Source: Xanthoparmelia taractica (lineage: Eukaryota > Ascomycota > Lecanoromycetes > Lecanorales > Parmeliaceae). From it: DNA of 64,000 nucleotides. Numbering within the stretch: position 1 is the first letter of the stretch; each line of letters starts with the position of its first letter. Shown here piece after piece: positions 13,006 through 24,308 of this stretch. The position numbers were made by a program, and so were the translations under genes. The stretch lies in the NCBI GenBank assembly GCA_033085395.1, contig JANQBS010000216.1:1-64000 (forward strand), written 5' to 3'. The notes under the pieces were generated by a model that was given only the letters and a program-made list of their open reading frames with translations, had not been told where the DNA came from and made no database searches.

Positions 13006-14840
13006 ATGGCTATTGAATCCACATCGCCCTCAATTCTGTACATTGCAACCATACTTACACTCTTAGTAACCTCAATCGGTGTCTTTGTATCCAGATTATA
13101 TCATGCACGAATGCTCGTTGTCGAAAGGCGGAGGATGGGATTGGTGAGCAGAGTCATCCTCCAGACACATTCATACGCTGACATGTCGCAGCCGATTGCT
13201 CCTGGTCATAGCTTCGTGTTCGGACACCTTTTATATCTGAAGACTAAGATAGATGCCCTTCCCAAAGGTGCACATTATGAGTACGCATTTGGCGACGTAG
13301 CTAGGCAGCATTTCACTAAAGAGGGCGTATTTTATATCGACTTGTGGCCCTTAAGTGGGTTGTTCTTGACCGTTGTATCTCCTAAGGTTGCCATTCAAGC
13401 GGCTCAGACGAACAGTGATCTGTCGAGCGAGAGACCTGCTCTACTAAGTCGCTTCTTTAAGCCTATCGCAGGTGGTCCCAACTTGTTTGACCTACCCGAA
13501 CGAGAATGGAAGCCGTGGCGTGCTGCCTTCAACAAGGGCTTTAGCACTGATCACATACTATCGCTTGTTCCAGGTATTGTGCAGGAAACGGGCGTCTATT
13601 GCAATACTCTACGAAAACTTGCGAAAGCAGGGGGACTCGTCTATCTTGATCCCGTAACTTTGCGCTTCACCATGGATCTCATCGGACGCACAATCTTGTA
13701 AGATTGAGGCAAGGCCTATAGTTGTTCTTCATAACACTGAATGTGGTCCAGGAACACATCTCTAGGTGCCCAGAGTGGTCCGAATACACTGGCCGATTGC
13801 ATGCTGAGCCAAATTCGCTGGCACCAACCCAACGCCGAAACGAACCCATTCGAATATCTTAACTTTGCTCGCTGGTACATGCATTGGTGGAATGGATGGC
13901 AGATGGATCAGTACATCGGAGGCGAACTTGACAAACGTTACAAGGAATACAGAGCCGATCCACCCAACAAGCGGGGAAAATCAGTCATTGACCTCGTTTT
14001 GCAAGCACATCTACAAGGAGACACGGATGCAAACCGCAATGAATTGGACAAAGGATTCCGTATTTTCGCAATTCGCCAAATCCGCCTCTTCGTCTTTGCA
14101 GGGCACGATTCAACCAGCAGCACTATCTGTTATATCTTTTACCTTCTATCGGCAAATCTTGAAGCGCTCTCTCTCCTCCGTGCTGAACACGATAAGGTTC
14201 TAGGGACCGATACTGCGGCAGCAGCATCGTTACTCGAGAGTTGCCCTCAGCTGACTGAGTCTCTTACCTACACGCTGGCAGTCGTTAAGGAAGCATTGCG
14301 CCTATTCACACCAGCTGGCTGCAGCCGTCGCGGCAAGCGCAACGTCAATGTTCTCGACGACGAAGACAATGTCTGCCCAACAGATGACGCGATGATCTGG
14401 ACGGTACATGTCGAGATGCATCGCTCGCCTAAATATTGGAAGAGGGCGGATGAGTTTCTGCCTGAGCGTTGGACTGTTGAGCCTGGGCACGAGTTGTATC
14501 CTATGAAAGGCGCAGTAAGTGGCTCTACTTTCCGCCCCTAGGGACTTATAAAACAGACCTTGGCAGATATAACGCTGACCATCACTCTGCACAGTGGCGA
14601 TCTTTCGAACACGGACCCCGCAACTGCATCGCTCAAGGCCTAGTGTTGACCGAGTTGCGAGTTGTGCTTGCCTTAACCGCTCGAAACTTTGATATCAAGC
14701 CTGCATATGACGAATATGATCAATTGCACCCTCGGAAGGGACTGAGAACTTACCGAGGGGAAAGAGTCTATCAAATTGAGGAAGGGGCTGCGCATCCGGT
14801 GGACAAGTATCCTTGTCGGATTCATCTGAGGAAGAACTGA
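13006..14840 (+). CDS. cytochrome P450 monooxygenase (566 aa)
   Basis: Three exons join in frame: 13006-13697, 13752-14514 and 14595-14840, with introns of 54 and 80 bp. The chosen ATG (CAACAATGG context) opens a hydrophobic membrane anchor at about residues 9-28. An in-frame upstream extension to 12784 lacks family character. Hallmarks are intact: I-helix AGHDST near residue 346, ExxR as EALR near 410, PERW, and the heme loop FEHGPRNCIAQ with Cys496 as thiolate ligand. Length is normal for a microsomal fungal class II P450, which would need a separate NADPH-P450 reductase. The heme loop resembles fungal secondary-metabolism P450s (CYP59-like is a guess). No other biosynthetic gene adjoins it, so the substrate is unknown. 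It is the first gene past the RIP isochore yet has no stop. Confidence 0.88.
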
Positions 14841-15900
14841 AACGGGTAGAAGCTAATTAGACCTAATCCTCGGGATGAGCTTCACTTCTGAGCAGTTCTA
14901 GCACCCGCTCCAAAACTGGTAATCCCCTTCACTTTCTGGCAATCCCCTGCCCACTTCTACCAGTACTGGTATACACGGCGCTGGCAATGGCATTCGCGGT
15001 CCTCCTTTCCACGGTGCTGTCTTTCGCTGCGCCTTATAGGGCTATCTTTGCCAGCGCTAGCTTCACAGAGGGCCAAAACAGGAGCCCTTTCTTTCCGGGT
15101 CAAACGAATGCCAACTCCTTTTCCCAATCTCTCTGCTTCTGTCATCCTACTTCTACCCTTACTGTTTCTCCCCCCACTCAACCACAGCATTGACACATCA
15201 AGATGCTACAGAACTTTTAACATATTACCGAGAGATAACAGGAATACTCTTCATCCATGGTTCGTAGAACGAGCGGAAGAACCTTTTATACCAATCGGCC
15301 CATTGGTCCCGTCGCCAGCCCTATAGCGATTATAATTATGTCAAATATAATAGTTTATTCTATATAGGTATCTCATTAGAGTAAGATCTTTTTATCGAGC
15401 CGTTAATATTTCTAAAATATTGCTATCTTTAATTCTTAAGTAATTTCTTTACGTTTATATCTCGTTAGGGCTTGCCACGTTCACATTCGAACGTTCCCTG
15501 CCTGCAAGAGACGCAGTCGTCCCAAGGCGTTCCCGCAACCGTCTACTTCAGTATTAAAACAATCTCAGTCATTTCAGCACGACTTTCAACAGCGCAGGGG
15601 AGCGTAGCGGTCCTGCGTGTCCCGAGACAGCCAGAGGTTGCCATTCCGGATTGTTGCGTTGCACGGCAAATACAGCACTACACAATTCTCACCCTATCCG
15701 TCGAATCCAGTATCACTAAAGTATACCGTCCTCCCCTGAACTTCAGGTATGCTCGTCCAGCTCTCCCGACCGCTCTAATTCGTGCGTAGCCAACGCACAC
15801 CCCAACACTCAAAAGCTGACGTCTCGCCTCCCGTCTGTCTTCACCGGGCAAACCGCGTTCACATACGCCGCCGACATTCCTGGTCTGTTCGCAATGGCAA
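14841..15900. other. intergenic region with RIP-like AT-rich patch at 15316-15470
   Basis: No convincing gene is seen. About 15316-15470 drops sharply to AT-rich sequence of the same CpA-poor style as the isochore, probably a small repeat remnant. The rest has ordinary composition and only short, unconserved reading frames. Confidence 0.6.
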
Positions 15901-16718
15901 TCATGCGCATGCCGTGGCAGACTGACGCTGTTTCCATTCCAACAATGCCTGTCTGCACTCATCGCGACGATAACTGTCAGGCCAGCCGTAGGCACGATAG
16001 ATAGCTCGGACCTCCTACCGCAAAAGAAAAACACAATGTCAGCAAGCGGTCGACCTCATCCAAGCAGCTTCGGCGAAAACACTCCAATCGCAGAACTTAC
16101 ATCCGTCTCCTTGTCCCACCTTATCATAACCGCATCATGCACATCCTCCAGCACAACCACCCACTCCAAACTCCGATACTTCTCCTTCCACTCCTCCAGA
16201 AACTCCACAACAGGCCTCGTATGATACGCCCTCCAAAAATCCGGGCTATCCTGTCCCGGCTCATTCCTCTCGGGCGGTTCCTGCTGTATGTAATCCGTAA
16301 TCGTCCCCTCCCGCGTATCTAAAAGCAACCAACTGGCATCCCTCCCCCCACCGCTTAAACTAACGATCCACTCCGGTATCACACCCGCCCCCACGGGCTC
16401 CATTGTCCCTTGTATCATGTCGTTTTCGATACTCCAGCGCGCGGCGGGACCGCGGAAGTCGATGGCGTTGGTCTGGTAGGCGATTTGCGTGGAGCCGGCC
16501 GTCCCGGGGTTTTCGGCGATGTAAGGGTGATGTTGGAGAAGGGTGATTACGGTGAGGGTTTTGCGGAAGGGAGAGAGGTATTGGGGTGTAAGGGATGGCT
16601 AGCCAGACGGGGGTGGCGTGAGGATCGAGGCGGGGGTGATGTCCGAGGTAAGAGTTGTGAGGAAGTTGTAGAAGGAGTGAAATGCTGCGATGGTTTGGGG
16701 GAGGGAGTAGGGACTCAT
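15901..16718 (-). pseudogene. conserved fungal protein of unknown function, one in-frame stop
   Basis: Exon 1 (16718-16101, ATG at 16718) and exon 2 (16014-15901) join across an 86-bp GTAAGT...TAG intron to give a 242-residue frame. It is uninterrupted except for a TAG at 16601-16599, between PPPSG and PSLTPQYL. I recall a fungal family with Gly-Trp-Pro at this place, so TGG to TAG is the likely lesion. The second exon, beginning EVRAIYRAYGWP, and the central segment VVVLEDVHDAVMIRWDKETD look conserved. No catalytic motif or signal peptide is visible and the function is unknown. The stop lies early (codon 40), so a truncated product is unlikely to work; stop readthrough or a sequencing error would be the alternatives. 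Confidence 0.72.
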
Positions 16719-17130
16719 GATGGCGATGGAATTCGGTTGTAGGTTTGCTCTGGGATTTGGGGGTTCATTTGCTTATGATGGGAAGTAAACTTGAAGGAAA
16801 GAGGCCTCTTTTGAAGGGAATCCTTCGATAACCGCACCCTGACGGTCTGAGCATGGCTATAACCGCTTATTGCACCATCATTACCGCTCACCGGCTCTGC
16901 AGAGTCTGTCTGTCGTGAGATAGAAGAACGTGGAGCCTCTAGCGCCTGTAGCCGCCACTTGCGCCTCTATCTTACCCGAGTCTACTTTATTCTGAGGGCG
17001 GTCTTGGCGGCGATGGTAGGCCTCATATGAACATTAATCCTGTTCATACAGAATTTGGGGAACTACTTGGATACTCTGTTTCGCTGCATATCAAACGACT
17101 AACGTGAAGTTCAGAAAGCGCTGAATGTTT
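16719..17130. other. intergenic, nothing recognised
   Basis: Ordinary base composition between two minus-strand genes. No RNA gene, repeat or coding signal is recognised. Confidence 0.5.
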
Positions 17131-17649
17131 CTAGCTGCTGATACCGATACAATAGTAATATCCCAAGAAAAATTGGGTATTACAATTGCTGCCTCTACTC
17201 CCCAGTACAGGATTCCACACGTATAGGTCGTCAGTGCTGACACCATTGTCCTGTGCGGACTTTGAGCAATAGTCACCGCTCTGTGCGATTTTGTACTTGT
17301 TACAGTTCGACGCGATGCCGGCTTGCGTTGGTGATGGTACTACTGTGGGCGTTGCAGCCACGCAGTAATAGTAACCCAAGAAAAATGCAGTGTCGCAGTT
17401 GCTACCGTCTGACCCGAGGACCGTGTTCCATGAGTAGAGCTGATCCGGAGTGATATTATTAGCTTGTGCGAATTTGGTGCAGTAGTCTCCACTCTGAGCC
17501 TTGACATATTTGGTGCATCCACTGGTGATGCCAGTCTGCGTTGGCGAGGGAGCTGACGTTGGGCTTGGTATTGTTGCTGTTGTTGCAACTGATGTAGCAT
17601 CTGAGCTTCGCCGCCCACGGACTCGAGCAACATGTTCTCGCCGAAACAC
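17131..17649 (-). pseudogene. LysM-domain protein fragment, two LysM modules, 5' end missing
   Basis: The minus-strand frame encodes two tandem LysM modules separated by a Ser/Thr/Pro-rich linker. Each has the pattern Cys-x-Lys-Tyr, then SGDYC, then a DxLYxWN box, then a Cys and a hydrophobic end (FFLGYYYC). LysM modules bind chitin oligomers; secreted fungal versions protect hyphae or mask chitin. The frame is open upstream only to about 17690 and has no ATG there, and no signal peptide can be joined by an obvious splice site, so the 5' part is probably lost. It is divergent to the decayed chitinase at 18142. LysM genes and subgroup C chitinases are often neighbours in fungi. Confidence 0.65.
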
Positions 17650-18141
17650 ACACGGCTGATGGCTGAGATGACTCCTCTCCTTTGTCGTTCACCGGTTTGC
17701 TTTACTCTTCCTTCCGAATACCGTTTGTCTCTTTGATCAGTTGATGCCTTCCCTTGGTCAGCTTCACATCGTTCCTCAACATGAGATAGCACAGTGTCTA
17801 TCATCCTTTTAATCTATTTTCTAACCCGCAGCATTCTTTTTACGTCTTTGTACCTTGTTATGTATCTTCATATGTTGCTCACCAGTTATGCGTGTTTGGT
17901 CCGTGCAATTAGCCCGGTCCACGGTCCATCTCATGATGTTCGTGGTCAGTCCTTGAACACTAGATTGGCAACCCTGCCTCTGTCACCAAGAGACTTGCCG
18001 GTAGGAACCTGCAAGTAATTGACTTACCCTCAACTGCTGCCCTTGATGCCTCTATGGCCAGAGATGACTTCCCTTCACGCTTAGCCGTCAGAATTCTGCG
18101 TATAGATCACATCCTTCATTCCTTGGAGTAGCACTAATCGT
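17650..18141. other. intergenic between LysM fragment and chitinase relic
   Basis: Nothing coding is recognised. It may hold decayed 5' ends of both divergent genes, since each lacks a signal peptide. Confidence 0.4.
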
Positions 18142-21122
18142 ATGATCGATTTCAGTGGTGGAACGCCCTGCGCAAACGGTGCCTGCTGTAGTAAAACAAA
18201 TCTATGCGGATATTCGAAAGCGTTTTGTGGTGATGGCTGCCAGCACAACTGCGATGCCAAAGCTCAGTGTGGGCCATACGCTCCATCAGACTCCCAGAAG
18301 TGCCCCTTGAACGTCTGCTGTTCCGAGTTTGGATATTGTGGCTCGACTTCGGAGTTCTGTGTTTGGACCAACAAGGCAGACCCCGTGTACCCTTCGTGTG
18401 ACACTAAGTATGGTGGTTGTGGAAGCGTCAACAGACCCAGCTGTGGGGGAACAGTGTTTCTAAGAGGACCATCGGATACTACGAGAGCTGGTCCAATATT
18501 TGCAATTGCCAAAAGGTCGCACCCGAGGACTTGAATCTCAACGGTTATACACACATCAACTTTGCATTTTCCTTCTTCGACCCTTCCACATTCCAGATCA
18601 CGCCAATGGATGCCAACGCCGCATCCCTCTACAGTCGCTTCACCGCCTTGAAAGCCAAGTAAAATAGTCTACAGGCATGGATCTCTGTAGGAGGCTGGTC
18701 TTTCACCGACCCGGGCATGCTCGAATGCGGCAGGCATCCTGGACAAGCAAGAAGTTGATGACATTATCTCTAAAAATCACCTCCAGCCTACTTGGGCCCA
18801 CACGGAAGGGGTAAAATGGGTATGTAGAGTCAACTTGATTTTCAGCGGAGAAATAGCCGCTGACTGGAGTCCACCATAGATTACGTGGGATTCTAACCAA
18901 TGGGTCTCTTACGATGACGCTGATACCTTCAAACAAAAGAAGGATTTCGCCAACAGTCGCTGTCTGGGCGGACTTATGGTGTGGGCCATGGATCAGGTGG
19001 ACCAAAGCAGCTCTAATGATCTTGGCATTAACGGAAATGTCACGCCCGATCAGCAAGGCAATGCCAACCAAATGGCCAGGGACCAACTAGCTGATATCAC
19101 TTGCCGTAGTGCTCCCTGCGGGTCTAAATGCCCCAAAGGTTCAAGTCAGGTCACGGAGACCAATGGCCAACCTGGCCAGCTAAGCACCTCCGAGAAATGC
19201 CCCAAAGGAAAATACCAGACGCTCTGCTGTGACCATGGTACCACTATGGGCAAATGCCAATGGCGTGGCTTTCGAGGGGCAGGACTATCCTGCATCAGCG
19301 GCTGCGCAGATGGCGAGACGGAGGTCACCACCAACAAGAACAATCATGGCAAGAAGGGCGATCAGACCTGCAACGGAGGTGTCCAGAGCTATTATTGTGC
19401 TGGCTTTAAGCCCGCCCCAACCAAGGAGCAGCTGGCCAAGGAGGCAAAGGATGCTGCAAAGGCGGCAGCAGAGTCAGCAGCAGAACAAGCGGCCCTTAAT
19501 GTTGCCGCTAAGGCATTTTGCAGAGTTGCAGTCCCAGCTCTACTTGCACCGCTCGAGCTACTGGAAGATCTAATCCCAATAATTGGAGAGATTGCTGAGA
19601 TTGCTGCTACTCCGGAAATCATCTAGGGCTGTGTCAAAGGTATCGAGAAAGAGGGTAAAGCCGAATTCAAGGTATTTGGGAAGAAGCATACCCTGTCGAT
19701 GGACAAGCCGTCCGAGAAACCCACAGAAACGAGGCCTCCAGCGACAAGCCATGAAACTCCTAAGACCAGCACTCAAAGCAACCCGTGTAACCTCAAGGCC
19801 AGGGGTCTCGAGAAAAGAGCTGGCTGCAACGATGTGACGAGATATACCGACACAACTACCCTCTATCAGACTATCCCAAAGGTATGCACGGGGAAAGGTT
19901 ATCCACAGGCTTGCTTTCATTATCAGTCAGCCATTCAAGCCGCTTCAATCCGGTCACATGCTCGGAAAACGCTCGCCCACGAAACTTCGTGCCAGCTGGA
20001 CCAGCCCTGAAAGAATGGTCAGATGAACATGATAGCGCTTGGTTGCGCTGGATGCGACGTCCGGCCGCGCTGTGCGAGCGCGATGAATGGCCTCCAAACC
20101 ATTTCTGGCAAGGCGATGGCGGACAGCTCATCAGATACAACGTGAGTACGAACTCGTTGAGCAGGTTGATGTCAAAGCACCCTATGCTGTGGGCTTCGAA
20201 ACTTGTCGCAACTCTCGCATCCAACTCGTTAAGCCAATACTGACTCCAAATTCAGCACCAAGAAGATAATGGAGGGGCCGGGTCAATCTGGAGACAATTT
20301 TGTCCCGAGCATGCCGCGTTCCGTTGTGAACCTGGAAGTGTTCCCAGGACCCCAAAAGCAAGATCAGCGACAACTGAATGTAGAAAAGAGCTGACGCTGA
20401 AAGGTGAGTGAAGAGCCTACCTGCTTTTGTATTTGATGTCACTGACGTCCCTCGGAGTCATGTCTATATCATTTGACATGGAAGATCTTCCCCTAGCTCA
20501 AGAACGGGATAATGGTCTCAGTGCCAACCAGTGTTATCCCCAGGTGCTCGTAAACGACCCGTCTTTTGCTCTTCTCAAAAGGGATCCCTACGTCATCAGG
20601 CACGGCGTCAATGCATTATGGGCAGCTGGTCCAAGTCCCCAGTTGATCAATGGCAGAAACCCGCCGTTCCGTAAGCGAGACATTTCCTACCTAAACCCAA
20701 ACGAATATGTCCTCGAGGAGAACAACTCCTCACGCCGTCTCGGTCAGGACGAGCTCGACCTCGTCGCCGAAGCCATAGCGCTCGACGAGCATCTTCGCAT
20801 GCTAGACGAGCAGATGCACGAGGTTGCTGCTTACGTTGATTGCGTTGGAGATGATTGCGCTACCTCGACGACGATGATCTCTGAGTACGATCTGCCCCTG
20901 TGGTCGAATCTTCATTCTCGCATTCCTGCTGACAAGAACAGGGCATCAATGATTCTGTTACCATCAACGCCGACGGGCACAGCACCCAGTACTGTAGATG
21001 CGACCGCGACTGCAGTGAACATGCTCTTAGATCCTGCACAAATCAAGCAAAGCGTTGCATTGGCGCGATCGGCGCCGACTTTATCGGCAGCCCCAGAAGT
21101 CACCGGCCTTGTACAGTATTGA
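18142..21122 (+). pseudogene. broken GH18 chitinase (subgroup C) with hevein-type chitin-binding domains
   Basis: The plus strand carries, in order, Cys-rich hevein-like modules (18142-18440), the GH18 start RTIGYYESW, then WISVGGWSF, then the barrel end WDSNQWVSYDDADTFK and LGGLMVWAMDQVD. A Cys-rich tail, an Ala/Lys helix and a long C-terminal region up to 21122 follow (CYPQVLVNDPSFALL, then ISYLNPNEYV). Lesions: a frameshift in the G-run near 18443-18447; a TAA at about 18661; loss of most of the barrel between about 18720 and 18750, including the catalytic DxxDxDxE; a TAG at 18887; a TAG at 19624; and a frame change near 19960-20000. The signal peptide is also missing. Such enzymes cleave chitin, and the subgroup is related to yeast killer-toxin chitinase subunits. 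This copy cannot be active. Confidence 0.82.
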
Positions 21123-21251
21123 ATTCTGGCTTCCTAATATAAGTTCCAGTAGAAAGCCTTCTGCGGCCTCCCAGATAAATTTCTGATATTCAGGAACCCG
21201 AGGGTTTCCTGCAATAATGTTCCGCTGGACCTGAGACCGCGAGGGGTACTT

Positions 21252-21623
21252 GTGATATCTCCTAAAGAGCCATCACCTTGTCCAAATTCAGGGGTTGCGA
21301 AATGGACACCTCGACATCCCCTTGTATCTATGGCATGTCTTGGCCTAGAGTTTATAGACCATTTACCCCGTGTAATTAGGCTACTCAATAGGGTATTAGA
21401 GAAGTTCAATACTTTGACGGAGAAAAGAACGCAGCGTAAAGAGAATATGGCAAGGGAAATACGATTTGACAATGGCGAGCTGGCGGATGTGGAAGATCTC
21501 ATTCACTTCCTCAATGTCCTATCCAACATTTTCCAGCTAGGTGATTTAGCCCCATTGTCAACTCTCCACGGCCAAGACCCAAACATTGCCGTTTTGCTTT
21601 GTCGTCTTTACCCAACACCGTAG
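21252..21623 (+). pseudogene. possible last exon of the chitinase relic
   Basis: A coding-like stretch includes HLPRVIRLLNRVLEKFN and REIRFDNGELADVEDLIHFL. It is on the same strand and directly follows the chitinase C-terminal region. I have a weak memory of this text at the far C-terminus of long fungal GH18 chitinases, so it may be the continuation of the relic after a damaged intron. It has no domain I can name otherwise. It could also be an independent hypothetical fragment. Confidence 0.4.
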
Positions 21624-22716
21624 TCCATCTATAACGTTTCTTGTTTGACGCATACATGTCTCGCATGGTACATCTCCGCAAGAAGACAGGTATCATTATC
21701 GCTGTCTTCCGATAGCACTCACTCACGCAAAGGATGAGACAAGTTTTTGAACCAAAGTAAGAAACGAGAAAGTATACAATATCTCGTGACCGAGACAATG
21801 AACAAAGCAAAGGAATAGAATGATATCTCAGACATTTTCAAAACTTTCACGAACCCTCAAGTGGGGGCCGACTATTGTTTCAGGCTATTGATGAATAAAG
21901 ATGTCTGATAACTTGACGGAACGTGGATAAGAGCTGTCTCGCTTAATGGTGAATTTCCCACCAAAGAAGAAAAAAGAATTGGAAGTAGAATCTACGACCT
22001 AGACATTGGTCGATTGATGATTTTGTGGGTTTGCGATCGTATTGCAATCGAAGGAAGGGCGCCTGACTACTCTTACAACATCATTAGCAGTAGCAGTAGC
22101 ATTACTAGTGTTTCGAGACGCTGATGTACAAAAACACAATCTTCAGCATAAAAAGGACCGTGCGCCTGGAAAAGAATGAAAGAAACAGCAGCTAGACACC
22201 CTTACGAGACCAGGACAAAGCGAAATAAGGATAAGCGAGACATCAAGACATCGGGAACTCCCAAAAGTTCAAAGACGAACATTCAAGACAATGTCTTTTG
22301 TATACTCTCTCTTTCGTAGGAGAAAAAAAAGAAGGGGCGCGTGTACGACAAAGCCATTCAGGCGGTTATATTCGAACAGGATATGGGTGAGAGATTGAGA
22401 TTGAGATTGAGAAGGGGGGTGGAACAAAGAAAGAGGTGCAAAGGAGGAGGAGGAGGAGGAGGAGGAGGAGAGATTGAGACATTGAGACGGAGGTTATGGG
22501 GATATGGGGATATAGTCGTGTGTGTTCGCTCATCAAGAACGGGCTCTTCAGTCAACGAAGAGACTTCGAGAAGCAGGCAATTCAACAAGGCCATCCCAAG
22601 CATCAATAGAAATATCAGCAAAAGTCACTCAACCACCTTGCGTTCAACATCCGCTCTAGCTGCCCCGGAAATCCTCCCAAAACCCTTTACCAGTTACACC
22701 AACCTATCTCGACATC
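21624..22716. repeat. intergenic with (GAGATT)n and (GGA)n simple repeats
   Basis: No gene is recognised. About 22390-22411 has GAGATT repeats and 22442-22472 a nearly perfect GGA trinucleotide run of about ten units, 245 bp before the start codon of the next gene. Such polypurine runs are common in fungal 5' regions. Around 22085-22105 there is a short TAGCAG repeat. Confidence 0.6.
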
Positions 22717-23184
22717 ATGCACACGCAAAATGCGCCCGCCATACCCACCACAACCGATACACCGCAAGCCCGACGCTCAGACAGAGAGCGCAAAGCCACT
22801 GCCCGTTTCGCAGAAGGATGGTTCGGCCTACAGCTACCGCGTCTGAGTTCAGCACTCGGTGTAGGTACGGCGGGGAAAGGATCGGAGAGCAACCGTGCAA
22901 CAAAAACAACCACCAATACAAAAACAATTGAGAACGAGGTATCCCCAAGCTGTGACGACGAACCTCAGGCACTTTGTTTCGAAGCATGTGACGAGGTTCA
23001 GATTCTTGGTGTCATGATCGAGGAGAAGGAGGGGGATCATGATGAAGTTCGTGCGTCGGAGCCGCGACTTTCGGGGGGAGAGCGCAAGGCTACTAGACGC
23101 TTTGAGGAGGGATGGTTTGGGGGGCGGTTGCCGAATTTGAGTGCGGCGCTGGGGGTGGTTGTGAGTGAGGGGAAGGGTCGATAG
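22717..23184 (+). CDS. small protein with a duplicated 26-residue motif
   Basis: A single exon of 155 aa starts at ATG 22717. Residues 24-49 and 122-147 are copies of one motif, consensus ERKATxRFxEGWFG, then two variable residues, then LPxLSxALGV, separated by an acidic linker. Each copy is preceded by basic or polar residues. No signal peptide, membrane segment or zinc site is seen. The two copies differ at the protein level and more so in codons, so the duplication is not recent and selection on the motif is plausible. I do not recognise the family. Basic and aromatic residues could make a small binding module, but no function is assigned. The opposite strand is also open over part of this stretch, so coding on the plus strand is inferred from the motif repeat. 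Confidence 0.65.
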   Translation: MHTQNAPAIPTTTDTPQARRSDRERKATARFAEGWFGLQLPRLSSALGVGTAGKGSESNRATKTTTNTKTIENEVSPSCDDEPQALCFEACDEVQILGVMIEEKEGDHDEVRASEPRLSGGERKATRRFEEGWFGGRLPNLSAALGVVVSEGKGR

Positions 23185-24308
23185 GAGGGGAGGTTGGAGA
23201 ATGTGTGAGATTGAGAGGGTGTTATGATTTCGTTTTGCGGGCGGCGGAGGAGGGTCGTTGGTTGATGGCGATTTTGGAACAGTTCGAGACACGGATGGAG
23301 GCGTGAGCCAAGCTGCAATCTTGGAGGACATTGTCTGATCGTTTGGTGGGATAAGGGATGTCTTTGTACAAGGCTTAATACTCAAGCGTCAAATTGCGTA
23401 TAAGGCATCGGTAAATCTCCAAGCTCGTTTGTTTCTAGGGCCTGATGAAACGATTGCAGGGTAATCTCAAGTCTTGATTCCCTTAGCGTTCGGCCTACAG
23501 TTCCATCGGAGAGAAGCCTAGACATCTTCGGCTGTCATCCCGCTGTAACCGAGGATGTGATAGCAATCTCCAGTATCAATATCTGTATGTTTCCATCCAC
23601 TCGAAGGCTGTTTGTTCAGCAAGGGTGCAACCTTCCGCGGTAAGACCATATCGTCCAGATACTCTATGCAGGCACAGTAAAAATTGTCCGGCGGAGCTCT
23701 TGGGATCCCATCCAGCCGGATCCAGCAGATCCTCTCCGACAAGGAAGAATTGCTCATCAAGCACCGGTTCCTGTCTTGGGTTGCCATGTCCCAGAAATTC
23801 TGATCTAATCTTCATTGAAAAATGACCCATGTTTGCCCCTCGTCTTTATTGAGTGAAGTATTGGAGGACTAAGCAGGGAGTCCGCCAATGGACGTACAGA
23901 GGTGCTTTTCTAATATAAAATGGGTCCCCTTCCTCAGAAGTAGAGCCGACCGTCCTTTTTTTTTTTTGGCGGGTAAGGTGGGATATTGAAGAGGAAGGCA
24001 CCAGTTGTTCTTCGAAGCGTGGGCTCACAGCTCTTCCTTGGAGCCCCGGATTATATATACAGACCACTGTGTTCAATCGTGCATTTACATAGCTCATCAG
24101 GAAGTGATCAGCCTGCAATTCCAAACTAGAAGCCGCTTCGTGGTATGTGGCTTCCGCTTCTCGTGGCACTCCAGCCGCAGCTTCTGCTGCTTGCATCTTG
24201 CTAATTCACACCATCTTCTGTAGTGAATTCCTTAGGCCACGGCATCGTGCCGTTTCAAGCTAGACAAAGAGGTAGGACGGTTATGTGGACTCGAGGAGTG
24301 CCCGGAGA
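23185..24308. other. intergenic, no confident gene
   Basis: Short minus-strand frames at 23518-23830 look weakly coding but have no recognised domain and no splice model. Nothing else is seen apart from a T-run near 23958. Confidence 0.45.

Noticed and set aside
14957..15326. Several overlapping short frames on both strands.
   Set aside because: No domain, no consistent splice model and no conserved text; they look like chance frames in GC-balanced DNA.
22341..22931. Open plus-strand frame over the GGA repeat region.
   Set aside because: Low-complexity translation (Gly/Arg/Glu runs), no ATG-proximal conservation, and it overlaps the better-supported gene at 22717 in another frame.
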